DNA of 64,000 bases from positions 186,001-250,000 of the forward strand of contig NZ_JAKRMU010000004.1 of assembly GCF_022345965.1 (NCBI RefSeq), in the 5' to 3' direction. The position numbers were made by a program, and so were the translations under genes. Source of the DNA: Corynebacterium sp. ACRQK. GTDB lineage: Bacteria; Actinomycetota; Actinomycetes; Mycobacteriales; Mycobacteriaceae. The notes under the pieces were generated by a model. That model saw only the letters and a program-made list of their open reading frames with translations, made no database searches and was not told the origin of the DNA. Shown piece by piece: positions 40,731 through 50,665 of this stretch. Within the stretch, counting starts at the first letter, position 1; each line of letters starts with the position of its first letter.

Positions 40731-41240
40731 GTGAACAGAACTTTTAAGATCCCCCGCCCGATCGGGGAGGCAGCGCAGGTCCTCTTCATTACTTTGGTGA
40801 GCTTCCTGCTGCTGGGAGTGTTGTGGGGCGTGATCCACCCGACCTCCGAGCTAGTGGTTGCCGCCGACGGCGGGGCAGACATCGCGCCGGGAACCGAGGA
40901 TGCCTCGTTCCGTGGATTTGCCTACTACCTGGGGCTGACGGCGGTGGCAGGCATCGCGGTGGCGCTGTGGGCGTTTCGCACGCGCATGCGGGGGCTGCTG
41001 ATGATGCTGTGGACAGCCCTAGCTGTACTGTGGGGCGCCGTGGCGGCCTGGACGGTGGGCGTGAGTGTGGCCGATAAACTGCACACTGACCCAATCCCGG
41101 AGGATCCTCAAGCGGGCGATGTCTTCCACATCTTGGAGGTCGTGAACCCTTCGGTGGGGCTGGTCGTGGCTCCGGCGCTGGCGCTGATTGCCTACTGGAT
41201 GGCGGCGACCTTCGCAGATCCGGAGGATTTTAAGGATTAG
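40731..41240 (+). CDS. Four-helix membrane protein of unknown function
   Basis: 169 aa with four hydrophobic helices (about residues 13-36, 63-83, 86-110 and 138-158). The loop after the first helix contains VVAADGGADIAPGTEDASFRGF-type sequence, possibly extracytoplasmic. No family is firmly recognised, though it resembles the DUF2567-like membrane proteins of mycobacteria in layout. The GTG at 40731 is preferred, since the longer frame overlaps the lipoprotein gene. It is probably co-transcribed with that gene. Confidence 0.7.
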   Translation: MNRTFKIPRPIGEAAQVLFITLVSFLLLGVLWGVIHPTSELVVAADGGADIAPGTEDASFRGFAYYLGLTAVAGIAVALWAFRTRMRGLLMMLWTALAVLWGAVAAWTVGVSVADKLHTDPIPEDPQAGDVFHILEVVNPSVGLVVAPALALIAYWMAATFADPEDFKD

Positions 41241-41274
41241 GTAGAAACGTGCTGTGAGGGACTAAAGTGGGGGA

Positions 41275-42303
41275 ATGCTAAACAAAACCATAGAGAGTAT
41301 CACTCGCGTGGATGGCCTCTGGACCATGTCGGATAGCATCTCCACCGACGAGTGGGCCGCGGAAGTCCGCCGGCTGAAGGAAGAAAAGAATGCGCTGATC
41401 CTGGCGCACAACTACCAGCTGCCGGAGATCCAGGACATTGCCGATCACACTGGCGATTCCCTCGCACTGTCGCGCATCGCGGCGGAGACGGACGCCGACG
41501 TGATTGTCTTCTGCGGCGTGCACTTTATGGCTGAGACGGCGAAGATCCTGTCGCCGGAGAAGACTGTTCTTATTCCTGACGCCAACGCGGGGTGCTCCCT
41601 GGCAGATTCCCTGAGCGCCGACGAGCTGCGCGAGTGGAAGGCCGAGCACCCGGGGGCCGTGGTGGTCAGCTACGTGAACACCACCGCCGACGTGAAGGCC
41701 CTGACGGATATCTGCTGCACCAGCTCCAACGCGGTGGACGTGGTGGCCAGCCTGCCGGAGGACCAGGAGGTGCTGTTCGGACCCGACCAGTTCCTCGGAG
41801 CACACGTGCGCCGCGAGACCGGACGGGACAACATCCACGTCTGGGCGGGCGAGTGCCACGTACACGCAGGCATCTCCGGCCAGGAGCTGAGCCAGCAGGC
41901 GCACAACAACCCGACTGCGGATCTGTTTATCCACCCGGAGTGCGGCTGCGCCAACTCCGCTATGTACCTGGCGGGCGAGGGAATCGTGGAACCGGAGCGG
42001 GTGAAGATGCTCTCCACCGGCGACATGATCTCGCAGGCCAAGTCCACCAACCAATCCACCGTGCTGGTGGCCACCGAGGTCGGCATGCTGCACCAGCTGC
42101 GTCAGGCCAACCCCGAGGTGGACTTCCGCGCCGTGAACGACCGCGCGGCCTGCACGTACATGAAGATGATCACCCCGGCGGCTCTGTTGCGCTGCCTGGC
42201 GCTGGGCGAGGACGAGGTGACGGTGGACGAGGAGACCGGCGCCGCGGCCCGCCGATCCGTGGAGCGCATGATCGCCATCGGCAACCCGGGAAGCGGGGAG
42301 TAG
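41275..42303 (+). CDS. nadA: Quinolinate synthase
   Basis: Iron-sulfur enzyme that condenses iminoaspartate with dihydroxyacetone phosphate to quinolinate in NAD synthesis. The 4Fe-4S ligands are seen in [10 protein letters not shown] (about residues 79-88), DICCTSSNA (about 144-152) and HPECGC (about 222-227). The LAHNYQ substrate motif is at about 43-48. The ATG at 41275 lies 6 bp after a TAAAGT -10; another ATG at 41326 is possible. nadC follows after 2 bp. No nadB is present here. Confidence 0.95.
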   Translation: MLNKTIESITRVDGLWTMSDSISTDEWAAEVRRLKEEKNALILAHNYQLPEIQDIADHTGDSLALSRIAAETDADVIVFCGVHFMAETAKILSPEKTVLIPDANAGCSLADSLSADELREWKAEHPGAVVVSYVNTTADVKALTDICCTSSNAVDVVASLPEDQEVLFGPDQFLGAHVRRETGRDNIHVWAGECHVHAGISGQELSQQAHNNPTADLFIHPECGCANSAMYLAGEGIVEPERVKMLSTGDMISQAKSTNQSTVLVATEVGMLHQLRQANPEVDFRAVNDRAACTYMKMITPAALLRCLALGEDEVTVDEETGAAARRSVERMIAIGNPGSGE

Positions 42304-42305
42304 CC

Positions 42306-43241
42306 ATGGAACAGCAAGACCTGGAGCAGCAAGAAGTGGAGCTTCCCTACCCGGCACAGCTCACCGACCCGTCTCGCATCCGTGCTGCGTATCTGCGCAT
42401 GGCGAAGGTCGCGCTGGAGGAGGACTTCGGCGATGGTGCGGACGTCAGCACCCTGGCGACCGTGCCCGCCGAAGCGACTGGCACGAAGGTCATGCGCGCC
42501 CGACAGGCGGGTGTTATCAGCGGGCTGGATGCGCTGGCCATCGTCGCGGAGGTCGCCGACGAGCGGCACGTGGAGCTCGTCCCGCTGGTCGCCGACGGTG
42601 ACCGCGTGGAGGCCGGGGCCGAGGTTGCCCGGGTGGAGGGCAAAATCCAGCACATCCTCTTGCTCGAGCGCACTCTGCTGAACATCCTGAGCCACGCCTC
42701 CGGCATCGCCACGCAGACCCGCGCATGGGTCGATGCGGTCGCGGCCACGGCCACCAGCCTGCGCGGCTGCAAGGTCCGCGATTCCCGCAAGACCCTGCCC
42801 GGCATGCGCATGCTGGAAAAGCGCGCGATCGTCCACGGCGGTGGCTACCCGCACCGCTACAACCTGGGCGACCAGGTGATGGTCAAGGACAACCACGTGG
42901 AGCTTTCGAGCGCCGCCGAGGCGTACTCGCGGGTGCGGGATTTCTTGGGAGAGGACGCCACCACGTGGGTAGAGGTAGAGGTGGATACCCTGGACCAGCT
43001 ATCCGACCTGCTGGCGGAGGGCAAGGCTCAGCCGCCGCAGGTGCTGTTGGATAACTTCACGGTGGAGGACACGCGCAAGGCCGTGGAGCTGCGCGACCAG
43101 CTGGCTCCGCAGGTGCTGCTGGAATCCTCCGGCGGGCTCACCCTGGACATCGCCGGGGATTACGCCGCCGCGGGCGTGGAGTCCGTGGCCGTGGGCGGGC
43201 TGACCCACAGCGTGCGGGCGCTGGATATCGGCCTGGACTAG
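42306..43241 (+). CDS. nadC: Nicotinate-nucleotide pyrophosphorylase (carboxylating)
   Basis: Converts quinolinate and PRPP to nicotinate mononucleotide. The 311-aa length is normal. DSRKTLPGMRMLEK (about residues 160-173) and MVKDNHVE (about 193-200) are signature blocks. The N-terminal ~15 residues are Gln/Glu-rich. The ATG at 42306 is 2 bp after the nadA stop; the frame is open far upstream inside nadA without meaning. Its stop overlaps the end of the convergent gene by 4 bp. Confidence 0.96.
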   Translation: MEQQDLEQQEVELPYPAQLTDPSRIRAAYLRMAKVALEEDFGDGADVSTLATVPAEATGTKVMRARQAGVISGLDALAIVAEVADERHVELVPLVADGDRVEAGAEVARVEGKIQHILLLERTLLNILSHASGIATQTRAWVDAVAATATSLRGCKVRDSRKTLPGMRMLEKRAIVHGGGYPHRYNLGDQVMVKDNHVELSSAAEAYSRVRDFLGEDATTWVEVEVDTLDQLSDLLAEGKAQPPQVLLDNFTVEDTRKAVELRDQLAPQVLLESSGGLTLDIAGDYAAAGVESVAVGGLTHSVRALDIGLD

Positions 43242-44506
43242 GATTCCCAGCGTTCCAGCGCCGCGCGTCGGCGCTCGTCGAGTTCTGCGGCTATTTCCGC
43301 ATAGCCCAGCTCCGCGGCGGCGACCAGTGCCATGGAATAGCCGCCGATGGTGCGCTCGTCGTCGGCGCTGAACTCCGACCACTCCGCTACCAGACGCGCG
43401 TTCGCCAGCGCTTCCTCAAAAAGCCCGCAGTTCAGGGCCGCCTCCGCCAGGGTGTAGCGCAGGTTCAAAATAGCGGGGGATAGGGGACAACCCTCCGTGG
43501 CGGCCAGCTCCGCGCTGGCGAGCTCCCAGGCCTCGCCCTCGCGCCCCTCGCCGAGTAGCGCCATCGCCGCCAGGCCCGCGCACTGCAGGGCGATCACCTC
43601 CGCATTCAGCTTCCCGGCCAGGCGCACGCACTCCTTCCAATGATCCGCCACGGCGGCCAGGGAGGAATCCTCGCCGGTGCTTTCGGTTGCGCGGAACATC
43701 TCGAAGTGCGCCAGCATGTCGTGTGCCTCATAAAGCGACACGGTCTGCGCGTCCGTGCTGCCGTCCAGCAGGGAATCTTCCTCCAGCCGGCCGATCAGTG
43801 CCGTCACCCGGTCGTAGGCCTCCTCGCGCCGCCCGCGGAACCATGCCTCCTGGGCGAACCAGAGTTGGCGGTCGGCCGTGCTCGGGGGTTTCGAGCCGAA
43901 TCTCCGCACGAGTTGGGCGAAGGCGTCGGCGAAGTCGAAGGCTGTGGCGTCATTATCAGCGCCCCCATCGGCGTCATCGGAAGAACCAGAAAGATTCGTG
44001 GCCACAGCAAAGCCAGTCGTGGCAGCCGAGGTCAACCGCGCGGCGATTGACCTGGGCAGGTCGCGGTGGGTGAGGTGCGGGGCCTCGGCGAGGGTGGGGG
44101 AATCCGGGTCCGGACGAAAGTCCGCGAAGCCCTGCGCCAGCTGTGCCAACATTTCGCGCGGTGAATGCAGCTCGGCCAAGGTGCCGGGGCGCTCCTGAAG
44201 AGTCAGCGACTGGTGCGCCAACAGCGCTAAGGCCTCCAACGCCAGCGCATGGTTGTCATTACTGCGCGCCCAAACCCGCAGATCTCGCAAGGCGGCGATG
44301 GCCTCGTCGGCAAAACCCAGGTGATCCGCGGCGCTGGCCCGCATGCTGTAGAACTCGCCCACCAGCTCGTCCGGCACCTCGTCGGGAGTGGCAAGCCAGT
44401 ACTGCCGAGCGAAGTCGCTGGCCAGGCGCCAACTCGTCGCCGCCGAAGCCCCCGATTGGGCGGCGACGCGGCTGTCCCGGAGCAGTGAAAGGAGTGTCTG
44501 GGCCAT
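43238..44506 (-). CDS. Conserved hypothetical protein, helical (TPR-like) repeats
   Basis: 422 aa, Ala-rich and almost entirely helical, with segments such as GFADEAIAAL and CGLFEEALANARLVAEWSE that look like degenerate TPR helices. An acidic, low-complexity stretch lies at about residues 175-190. No catalytic motif, signal peptide or membrane helix is seen. The ATG at 44506 is 7 bp after a TAAAGT -10 (44514-44519), so a leaderless mRNA is likely. It is divergent from hisD by 63 bp. Function unknown; a scaffold or regulator is possible. Confidence 0.75.
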   Translation of the reverse strand: MAQTLLSLLRDSRVAAQSGASAATSWRLASDFARQYWLATPDEVPDELVGEFYSMRASAADHLGFADEAIAALRDLRVWARSNDNHALALEALALLAHQSLTLQERPGTLAELHSPREMLAQLAQGFADFRPDPDSPTLAEAPHLTHRDLPRSIAARLTSAATTGFAVATNLSGSSDDADGGADNDATAFDFADAFAQLVRRFGSKPPSTADRQLWFAQEAWFRGRREEAYDRVTALIGRLEEDSLLDGSTDAQTVSLYEAHDMLAHFEMFRATESTGEDSSLAAVADHWKECVRLAGKLNAEVIALQCAGLAAMALLGEGREGEAWELASAELAATEGCPLSPAILNLRYTLAEAALNCGLFEEALANARLVAEWSEFSADDERTIGGYSMALVAAAELGYAEIAAELDERRRAALERWES

Positions 44507-44569
44507 GGCGTAAACTTTAGCCGAGTACATAACCGCACATAATCATTCAGTAAGGAAGCTGCGTACACG

Positions 44570-45937
44570 ATGACTAGCGCCCAGCTGGACTTTAGCCGGA
44601 TCGATCTGCGGGGACAGGCCCCGACTACCGCTGAGCTGCGCCATCGGCTGCCGCGCGGGGGAACGGACGTGGACTCGGTGATCCCCACCGTCGCACCGAT
44701 CGTCGACCAGGTGCGCGAGGGCGGGGCACGCGCGGCGCTGGAGATTGGGCAGCGCTTCGATGGCGTGACCCCGGATTCGGTGCGGGTTCCTGCAGAGGTT
44801 ATTGACGCCGCCGTGGGGACTTTGGCCGACGATGTGATCGCAGCACTCGAAGAAGCCATCAAGCGGGTGCGTGCATTCCACTGCGCCATCCGACCTGAAG
44901 ACAAGCAGGTGGAGGTTGCACCGGGCGGCATTGTGACCGAGCGTTTCATCCCCGTCCAGCGCGTAGGCCTGTACGCGCCGGGCGGCAACGCGGTGTACCC
45001 GTCGAGCGTGATCATGAACGTCGTGCCAGCTCAGGAGGCCGGGGTGGAGTCCCTCGTGGTGGCCTCCCCGCCGCAGGAGGGCGGCTGGCCGCACCCGACT
45101 GTGCTGGCGGCCTGCAAGCTGCTGGGCGTGGATGAGGTCTGGGCTGTCGGCGGGGCGCAGGCAGTGGCGCTGCTCGCGCACGGCTCCACGGCAGAAGGCG
45201 GCGAGGAGCTGGAGCCGGTGGATATGGTGACCGGTCCGGGCAACATCTTCGTCACCGCCGCCAAGCGGCTGTGCCGCTCCGTGGTGGGCATCGACTCCGA
45301 GGCTGGGCCGACCGAAATCGCCGTGCTGGCCGACGAGAGCGCCAACGCGGTGGAGATCGCCTACGACCTGATTAGTCAGGCCGAACACGACACGATGGCG
45401 GCCTCCGTGCTGATCACGGACAACGAGAGGCTGGCCGACGAGGTCGTGGCCGAGATGAACGAGCGCTACCACATCACCGAAAACTCCGAGCGCGTCGCCG
45501 AGGCCCTCAACGGGCAGCAGTCCGGGGTGGTGCTGGTGGACGACATCGCCGCGGGCATCCGCGCGGCGAACGCCTACGGCGCCGAGCACCTGGAGATCCA
45601 CACTGAGGATTCCCACGCGGTTGCAGCGCAGATCACCAACGCCGGCGCGATCTTCATCGGCCGTTTCAGCCCGGTGCCGCTGGGCGACTACGCCGCGGGC
45701 TCCAACCACGTGCTGCCGACCTCCGGCACGGCGCGGCACTCCTCGGGGCTTTCCACGCTGACTTTCCTGAAGTCTGTGCATGTCATCGACTACAACGAGG
45801 AAGGCCTGCGGGGCGTGGCCGACACGGTGATCACCCTGTCTAAGTCCGAGGGGTTGCCCGCCCACGGCGAAGCCATCAGCGCACGTACAAACACAGCACG
45901 CACCAACACCGCAAACACCAACGGAACGGAGGCCTAG
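44570..45937 (+). CDS. hisD: Histidinol dehydrogenase
   Basis: Zinc enzyme that oxidises L-histidinol to L-histidine in the last two steps of the pathway. Blocks include RVGLYAPGG (about residues 130-138), [13 protein letters not shown] (about 221-233) and the AEHLEIH metal/substrate motif (about 339-345). The final ~20 residues are an Asn/Thr/Ala-rich tail coded by short repeats. A TAAGGAAG ribosome site lies at about 44551-44558. First gene of a nine-gene his cluster; hisC follows 3 bp after. Confidence 0.97.
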   Translation: MTSAQLDFSRIDLRGQAPTTAELRHRLPRGGTDVDSVIPTVAPIVDQVREGGARAALEIGQRFDGVTPDSVRVPAEVIDAAVGTLADDVIAALEEAIKRVRAFHCAIRPEDKQVEVAPGGIVTERFIPVQRVGLYAPGGNAVYPSSVIMNVVPAQEAGVESLVVASPPQEGGWPHPTVLAACKLLGVDEVWAVGGAQAVALLAHGSTAEGGEELEPVDMVTGPGNIFVTAAKRLCRSVVGIDSEAGPTEIAVLADESANAVEIAYDLISQAEHDTMAASVLITDNERLADEVVAEMNERYHITENSERVAEALNGQQSGVVLVDDIAAGIRAANAYGAEHLEIHTEDSHAVAAQITNAGAIFIGRFSPVPLGDYAAGSNHVLPTSGTARHSSGLSTLTFLKSVHVIDYNEEGLRGVADTVITLSKSEGLPAHGEAISARTNTARTNTANTNGTEA

Positions 45938-45940
45938 ACC

Positions 45941-47062
45941 ATGGCCGAGCAGAACAACCAGATCTCCCTGGCCGACCTGCCGTTGCGCGAAGAGCTGCGC
46001 GGCAAGTCCGCCTACGGAGCCCCACAGCTTTCCGTAGCCAACCAGCTAAACACCAACGAAAACCCCTACCCGCCGTCGCCGGAGATTGTCGAGGGCATCG
46101 CCCGCCGCGTGGCGGAGCTGGGCACGCAGCTGAACCGCTATCCCGAACGCGACGCAGTGGGGCTGCGCGAGGCTCTAGCGGCGTACGTGAGCCAGCAGAC
46201 GGGTGTGGGCGTCACTAAAGAACAGGTATGGGCAGCCAACGGTTCCAACGAGGTATTGCAGCAGCTCCTGCAGGCATTCGGCGGCCCTGGGCGCAGCGCG
46301 ATGGGCTTCGTGCCGAGCTATTCCATGCACCCGATCCTGGCGGCGGGCACGCAAACGGAGTTCATTTCGGTCGAGCGCCGCGCAGAGAACCGCTTCGACA
46401 TCGACGTCGACGAGGCGGTTGCCGCCATCGACGAGCGCCAGCCGAACGTTATCTTCATTACGACGCCCAACAACCCCACCGGCAACAGCACGCCGCTGGC
46501 CGACATCGAGAAGATCCTGCAGTCAGCTCCCGGCATCGTGATCGTCGACGAGGCCTACGCGGAGTTCTCTGACGAGCCAAGTGCAGTAGGGCTGCTCGAG
46601 CAGTACCCGACCAAGCTGGTGGTCTCCCGCACCATGTCCAAAGCCTTCGACTTCGCCGGTGGGCGGCTGGGCTATTTCGTGGCTCACCCGGCGTTTATCG
46701 AGGCCGTGATGCTGGTGCGCCTGCCGTACCACCTTGCGACCCTGTCGCAGGCGGCGGCGGAAGTGGCGCTGGAACACTCCGCGGCCACGCTGCAGACTGT
46801 GGCGAAGCTACGCCAGGAACGCGACCGAGTGGTTGCCCGCCTGCGCGAGCTGGGCTACGACGTGATCGACTCGCACTCGAACTTCGTGTTCTTTGGCGGC
46901 TTTGAACACGTCGGCGATTCGGCCACGGTGTGGCAGCGCTTCCTGGACCAGGAGGTGCTGATCCGCGACGTCGGCGTGGCCGGCTGGCTGCGCGCGACCG
47001 TTGGGCTGCCGGAGGAAAACGATGCGTTTCTTGCCGCCGCCGCCAAGATGATGGACGATTAG
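45941..47062 (+). CDS. hisC: Histidinol-phosphate aminotransferase
   Basis: PLP fold I aminotransferase acting on imidazoleacetol phosphate. The N-terminal [11 protein letters not shown] (about residues 35-45), the DEAYAEF block (about 202-208) and the PLP lysine segment [12 protein letters not shown] (about 227-238) are all clear. Length 373 aa. ATG start 3 bp after hisD. The same enzyme type can serve aromatic amino acid synthesis, but the operon makes histidine the main role. Confidence 0.96.
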   Translation: MAEQNNQISLADLPLREELRGKSAYGAPQLSVANQLNTNENPYPPSPEIVEGIARRVAELGTQLNRYPERDAVGLREALAAYVSQQTGVGVTKEQVWAANGSNEVLQQLLQAFGGPGRSAMGFVPSYSMHPILAAGTQTEFISVERRAENRFDIDVDEAVAAIDERQPNVIFITTPNNPTGNSTPLADIEKILQSAPGIVIVDEAYAEFSDEPSAVGLLEQYPTKLVVSRTMSKAFDFAGGRLGYFVAHPAFIEAVMLVRLPYHLATLSQAAAEVALEHSAATLQTVAKLRQERDRVVARLRELGYDVIDSHSNFVFFGGFEHVGDSATVWQRFLDQEVLIRDVGVAGWLRATVGLPEENDAFLAAAAKMMDD

Positions 47063-47127
47063 ACACATTAGACAGACGTTTCAAGAGTTTCAGACAGCAA
47101 GAGCAGAGAGGTAGGTGTAAAGCCACC

Positions 47128-47742
47128 GTGGCCACGAACCCCACCCCGCGCATCGGGAAGGCCCAGCGCGCCACCAAAGAATCAGACATCCAGGTCGAGT
47201 GGAACCTGGACGGCACCGGCAAGACCGACATCGACACGGGAGTGCCGTTCTTCGACCACATGCTGACCGCCCTCGGCGCACACGGCTCCTTCGACCTTAA
47301 GGTGCACGCCCGCGGTGATGTGGAGATCGACGCGCACCACACCGTCGAGGACACCGCCATCGTCATGGGCCAGGCCCTGGCGCAGGCACTGGGCGACAAG
47401 GCGGGCATACGCCGCTTTGGCGATGCTTTCATCCCGATGGACGAGACGCTGGCGCACGCCGCCGTGGACGTATCGGGTCGCCCGTACTACGTGGGCGTGG
47501 GGGAGCCGGAGCAGATGCTCAGCGCGGTGATTGGCGGGCACTACGCCACCGTCATCAATCAGCACTTCTTCGAGACGCTGGCGCTGAATTCGCGCATTGC
47601 CCTGCACGTGCGCTGCCTGTACGGCCGCGACCCGCACCACATCACCGAGGCGGAGTTTAAGGCCGTGGCCCGCGCGCTGCGCGCCGCGGTGGAGGACGAC
47701 CCGCGCGTGGGCGGGGTTCCGTCGACCAAGGGAACTCTGTAA
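47128..47742 (+). CDS. hisB: Imidazoleglycerol-phosphate dehydratase
   Basis: 204-aa monofunctional dehydratase without the phosphatase domain of E. coli HisB. Manganese-binding histidines lie in [12 protein letters not shown] (about residues 41-52) and [11 protein letters not shown] (about 70-80), with the second DPHHITEA block near the end. The GTG at 47128 follows a GAGGTAGG-type ribosome site; the frame is open into hisC without similarity. Its stop overlaps the next ATG as TAATG. Confidence 0.96.
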   Translation: MATNPTPRIGKAQRATKESDIQVEWNLDGTGKTDIDTGVPFFDHMLTALGAHGSFDLKVHARGDVEIDAHHTVEDTAIVMGQALAQALGDKAGIRRFGDAFIPMDETLAHAAVDVSGRPYYVGVGEPEQMLSAVIGGHYATVINQHFFETLALNSRIALHVRCLYGRDPHHITEAEFKAVARALRAAVEDDPRVGGVPSTKGTL

Positions 47743-49091
47743 TGGCGCGCCCGAAGGCGCTGACCATTGAAGAATTAGAAAAGATCGATTCCGTGTGGAA
47801 GGCCCCCGGCCTTATCGCCACACTGGTGTCGGTCTTTTGTGCGTTCGGTGGTTGGGCGCTACTCCTGCCGGTCATCCCCCTGGCCGTGATCGATGGGGGC
47901 GGAACCGATAGCGTGGCGGGCCTGTCCACGGGTGTGTTCATGGCCGCTACCGTGTTGACGCAGGCTTTCACCCCGCGCCTGCTGCGCGCCGTGGGCTATG
48001 CGCCCGTGATGCTGGGAGCTGCACTGCTGCTGGGCTTCCCGGCGCTGGTGTACGTGGCCGACATGTCCGCGGTGACGGTGCTGGCCATCGCCGCCGTGCG
48101 TGGCGTGGGCTTCGGTGCGGTGACGGTGACGGAGGCCGCGCTGATCGCGGAGCTGGTGCCGCCGCGCCTGGTGGGCCGATCCTCCGGCGTGTTCGGCGCG
48201 ACGGTGGGCGTGACGCAGCTGATTAGCTTCCCGCTGGGTATGTGGCTCTACGGCAGCTTCGGCCTGGTCGGAGTGTGCTCGGCCGCGGCGTTGTACTCGG
48301 CGGTGGGTGCCCTGGCTGCGCTGCAGTTGCCGAAGGTCGAGCGCGAGAACTCGCCCGGTGTGGCCGCCGATATTCCCGACAACGCAACCTCGCAGACGGA
48401 CTACACGCCGGAGGCTCCGCGCGTAGCCACGTGGAAGCTGGCCACCGTGCCGGGGCTTTCCATCGGCGCGGCCGCTGTGGGCTTCGCCGGGTTCAGCACG
48501 TTCCTGGCGCCCGCCGCAGGTGAGATCGATGCGGCAGTGGCCGCCACCATCTCCGGCCTGGCGCTGAGCGTGGTGGGCCTGATGCAGATCGGTTCCCGCC
48601 TGTTTAGCGGTTGGTACGCCGACCGCGTGGGCGAGCCGGGCCGCCTGAACGCGCTGGGTCTGGTGCTGTGCATGGTGGGTTTGGCCTCTGCGGCGATTAT
48701 GCTGGCCGTGCACCCCACGGGCGGGTTGCTGCTGCTCTGGTCGCTGCTGTCCGCAGCGTTCTTCGGCGCGGGCTTCGGCATCAACCAGACCGAGGCGCTG
48801 CTGATGCTGTTCGACCGCCTGCCCAGGGCCGAGTCCGCTAAGGCCTCGGCGCTGTGGAACATGACCTTCGATGGTGGCACCGGTGTGGGCGCGATCTTGC
48901 TGGGCTTTGTGGCCGGTGCGCTGACCTATCAGGGGGCCTTCATTACCGCCGGGGTGGTCGCCGCGTTTGGTTTTATGGTGGCTGTCCTCGACCGGATTGT
49001 GGGGCGTCACCGCGTCGCCGAGTACGGCAATGTGCGCGAAACATTGCGTCGAGTGCGACGGCGTGAGCTGCGCCCGGGTAAGTCCGGCTAG
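47742..49091 (+). CDS. MFS transporter within the his operon
   Basis: 449-aa protein with about twelve hydrophobic helices in the MFS layout. The central loop (about residues 205-235) is hydrophilic, and an RLFSGWYADRVG loop (about 286-297) matches the MFS loop 2/8 motif. Start overlaps the hisB stop, so it is translationally coupled. An MFS gene at this place in the his cluster is also known in C. glutamicum. Substrate unknown; export of histidine or an intermediate is an inference. Confidence 0.85.
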   Translation: MARPKALTIEELEKIDSVWKAPGLIATLVSVFCAFGGWALLLPVIPLAVIDGGGTDSVAGLSTGVFMAATVLTQAFTPRLLRAVGYAPVMLGAALLLGFPALVYVADMSAVTVLAIAAVRGVGFGAVTVTEAALIAELVPPRLVGRSSGVFGATVGVTQLISFPLGMWLYGSFGLVGVCSAAALYSAVGALAALQLPKVERENSPGVAADIPDNATSQTDYTPEAPRVATWKLATVPGLSIGAAAVGFAGFSTFLAPAAGEIDAAVAATISGLALSVVGLMQIGSRLFSGWYADRVGEPGRLNALGLVLCMVGLASAAIMLAVHPTGGLLLLWSLLSAAFFGAGFGINQTEALLMLFDRLPRAESAKASALWNMTFDGGTGVGAILLGFVAGALTYQGAFITAGVVAAFGFMVAVLDRIVGRHRVAEYGNVRETLRRVRRRELRPGKSG

Positions 49092-49094
49092 GAT
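49089..49094 (+). promoter_or_regulatory. Candidate internal his promoter before hisH
   Basis: TAGGAT lies 8 bp before the hisH ATG at 49103 and overlaps the MFS stop codon. It suggests a leaderless hisH transcript in addition to read-through. Confidence 0.4.
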
Positions 49095-49102
49095 AACCAG
49101 TT

Positions 49103-49831
49103 ATGAATTCTTCTCTTTCTTCTCGACGCCCACATGTCGCCCTCCTGGACTACGGCAGCGGAAACGTACGCTCCGCCCAGCGAGCGGTTGAAAGAGCGGG
49201 TGCCGAGGTTGAGGTGACCCGCGACCCGGAGACGGTACAGCGGGCCGATGGGCTGCTGGTGCCGGGCGTGGGCGCCTACAGCGCGTGCATGCAGCAGCTG
49301 CACAGCGTGTACGGGGATCGTCTGATCGGCCAGCGACTGGCGGGCGGGCGCCCGGTGCTGGGCATCTGCGTGGGCATGCAGATTCTCTTCGACCGGGGAG
49401 TGGAGTTCGCGGAAGGCACGGAAGAGACAGGCGCGGGGGAGGCAGCCTTCACGGAGGGCATGGGCGAGTGGCCCGGCACCGTGGAGAAACTGGATGCCGA
49501 CGTGCTGCCGCACATGGGGTGGAATACCGTGGAGGTCGGCGATGGCTCGTCGGCTAGCGCGCTGGGCAAGCCCGCGGCCGAGACGACGAAGATGTTCGCC
49601 GGGATCGGGGAGTCCGAGCGCTTCTACTTTGTCCACTCCTATGGGGTGCAGGAGTGGGAGCTGCTGACTGATGGACGCACCGAACCGCCGCTGGTGCACT
49701 GGGCGAGTCACGGCCGCAGCCGCTTCGTCGCAGCCGTGGAAAATGGTCCGCTATGGGCTACACAGTTCCACCCAGAGAAGTCCGGCGAGGCAGGGCTTAA
49801 GCTGCTGCAGAACTGGGTGGAGACGCTCTAG
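49103..49831 (+). CDS. hisH: Imidazole glycerol phosphate synthase, glutaminase subunit
   Basis: Class I glutamine amidotransferase that feeds ammonia to HisF. The nucleophile Cys lies in LGICVGMQ (about residues 88-95), and the catalytic His and Glu are in QFHPEKSG (about 219-226). Near the N-terminus, [11 protein letters not shown] is diagnostic. The 242-aa form has an inserted stretch at about 110-160 compared with shorter HisH proteins. hisF is separated from it by hisA and impA. Confidence 0.95.
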   Translation: MNSSLSSRRPHVALLDYGSGNVRSAQRAVERAGAEVEVTRDPETVQRADGLLVPGVGAYSACMQQLHSVYGDRLIGQRLAGGRPVLGICVGMQILFDRGVEFAEGTEETGAGEAAFTEGMGEWPGTVEKLDADVLPHMGWNTVEVGDGSSASALGKPAAETTKMFAGIGESERFYFVHSYGVQEWELLTDGRTEPPLVHWASHGRSRFVAAVENGPLWATQFHPEKSGEAGLKLLQNWVETL

Positions 49832-49887
49832 CTCTAGAAATAGCACTAGTTTTCTTTGATTTAATCTTCGCCGGCCTCGATACACGT

Positions 49888-49893
49888 TAGGAT
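49888..49893 (+). promoter_or_regulatory. Candidate leaderless promoter of hisA
   Basis: TAGGAT lies 7 bp before the hisA ATG at 49901 in the 69-bp hisH-hisA gap, and no ribosome site is seen. Confidence 0.45.
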
Positions 49894-49900
49894 TCTCCCT

Positions 49901-50665
49901 ATGGCTTCTACTGATAATTCCCGTGCCCTGACCCTGCTTCCCGCCGTCGACGTAGCCGACGGCCAGGCCGTCCGCCTAGTACAGGGCGCGGCGGGCACGG
50001 AAACCAGCTACGGAGCACCGATCGAGGCCGCCCTGGCCTGGCAGAACGCGGGCGCGGAGTGGATCCACCTGGTGGACCTCGACGCAGCCTTCGGCCGGGG
50101 CAGCAACTTCGAACTGCTCAAGGAGGTCACCGGCCAGCTGGACGTAAACGTGGAGCTATCCGGCGGCATCCGCGACGACGAGTCGCTGGAGCGCGCCCTG
50201 TCCACCGGCTGCCGCCGCGTGAACATCGGCACCGCAGCGCTGGAGGACCCGGACTGGTGCGAGTCCGTTATCTCCCGTTACGGCGACAAGGTGGCCATCG
50301 GCCTGGATACCCGGGAGATCGACGGCGAATGGCGCCTGCGCGGTCGCGGCTGGACGTCTGACGGCGGCGAGCTGTGGGAGGTGCTGGAGCGCCTGGATTC
50401 CCAGGGCGTTTCCCGCCTGGTGGTTACAGACGTCAGCCGAGATGGCATGCTGAACGGCCCGAACATCGACCTGCTGCGTGAGGTGGCGGCTGCCACTGAC
50501 GCGCCGGTTGTGGCCTCCGGCGGAATCTCCAGCCTGGACGACATCCGCGCGTTGGCTGCCGTGGTGCACGAGGGCGTAGACTCCGCGATCGTGGGCAAGG
50601 CACTATACGCGGGCAAGTTCACCCTGGAGGAGGCCCTGGAGGCGGCAAGGGGGATCGACAGCTAA
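49901..50665 (+). CDS. priA: HisA/PriA, bifunctional phosphoribosyl isomerase (likely HisA and TrpF)
   Basis: A (beta-alpha)8 barrel that isomerises ProFAR for histidine and, in actinobacterial PriA, also phosphoribosyl anthranilate for tryptophan. The catalytic Asp are in LPAVDVADG (Asp17) and VTDVSRDG (Asp177/181). The PriA-type loop [15 protein letters not shown], with Arg149 and Trp151, matches the bifunctional mycobacterial enzyme. No trpF is found in the window and trpC is monofunctional, which supports the dual role. The stop overlaps impA as TAATG. Confidence 0.92.
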   Translation: MASTDNSRALTLLPAVDVADGQAVRLVQGAAGTETSYGAPIEAALAWQNAGAEWIHLVDLDAAFGRGSNFELLKEVTGQLDVNVELSGGIRDDESLERALSTGCRRVNIGTAALEDPDWCESVISRYGDKVAIGLDTREIDGEWRLRGRGWTSDGGELWEVLERLDSQGVSRLVVTDVSRDGMLNGPNIDLLREVAAATDAPVVASGGISSLDDIRALAAVVHEGVDSAIVGKALYAGKFTLEEALEAARGIDS

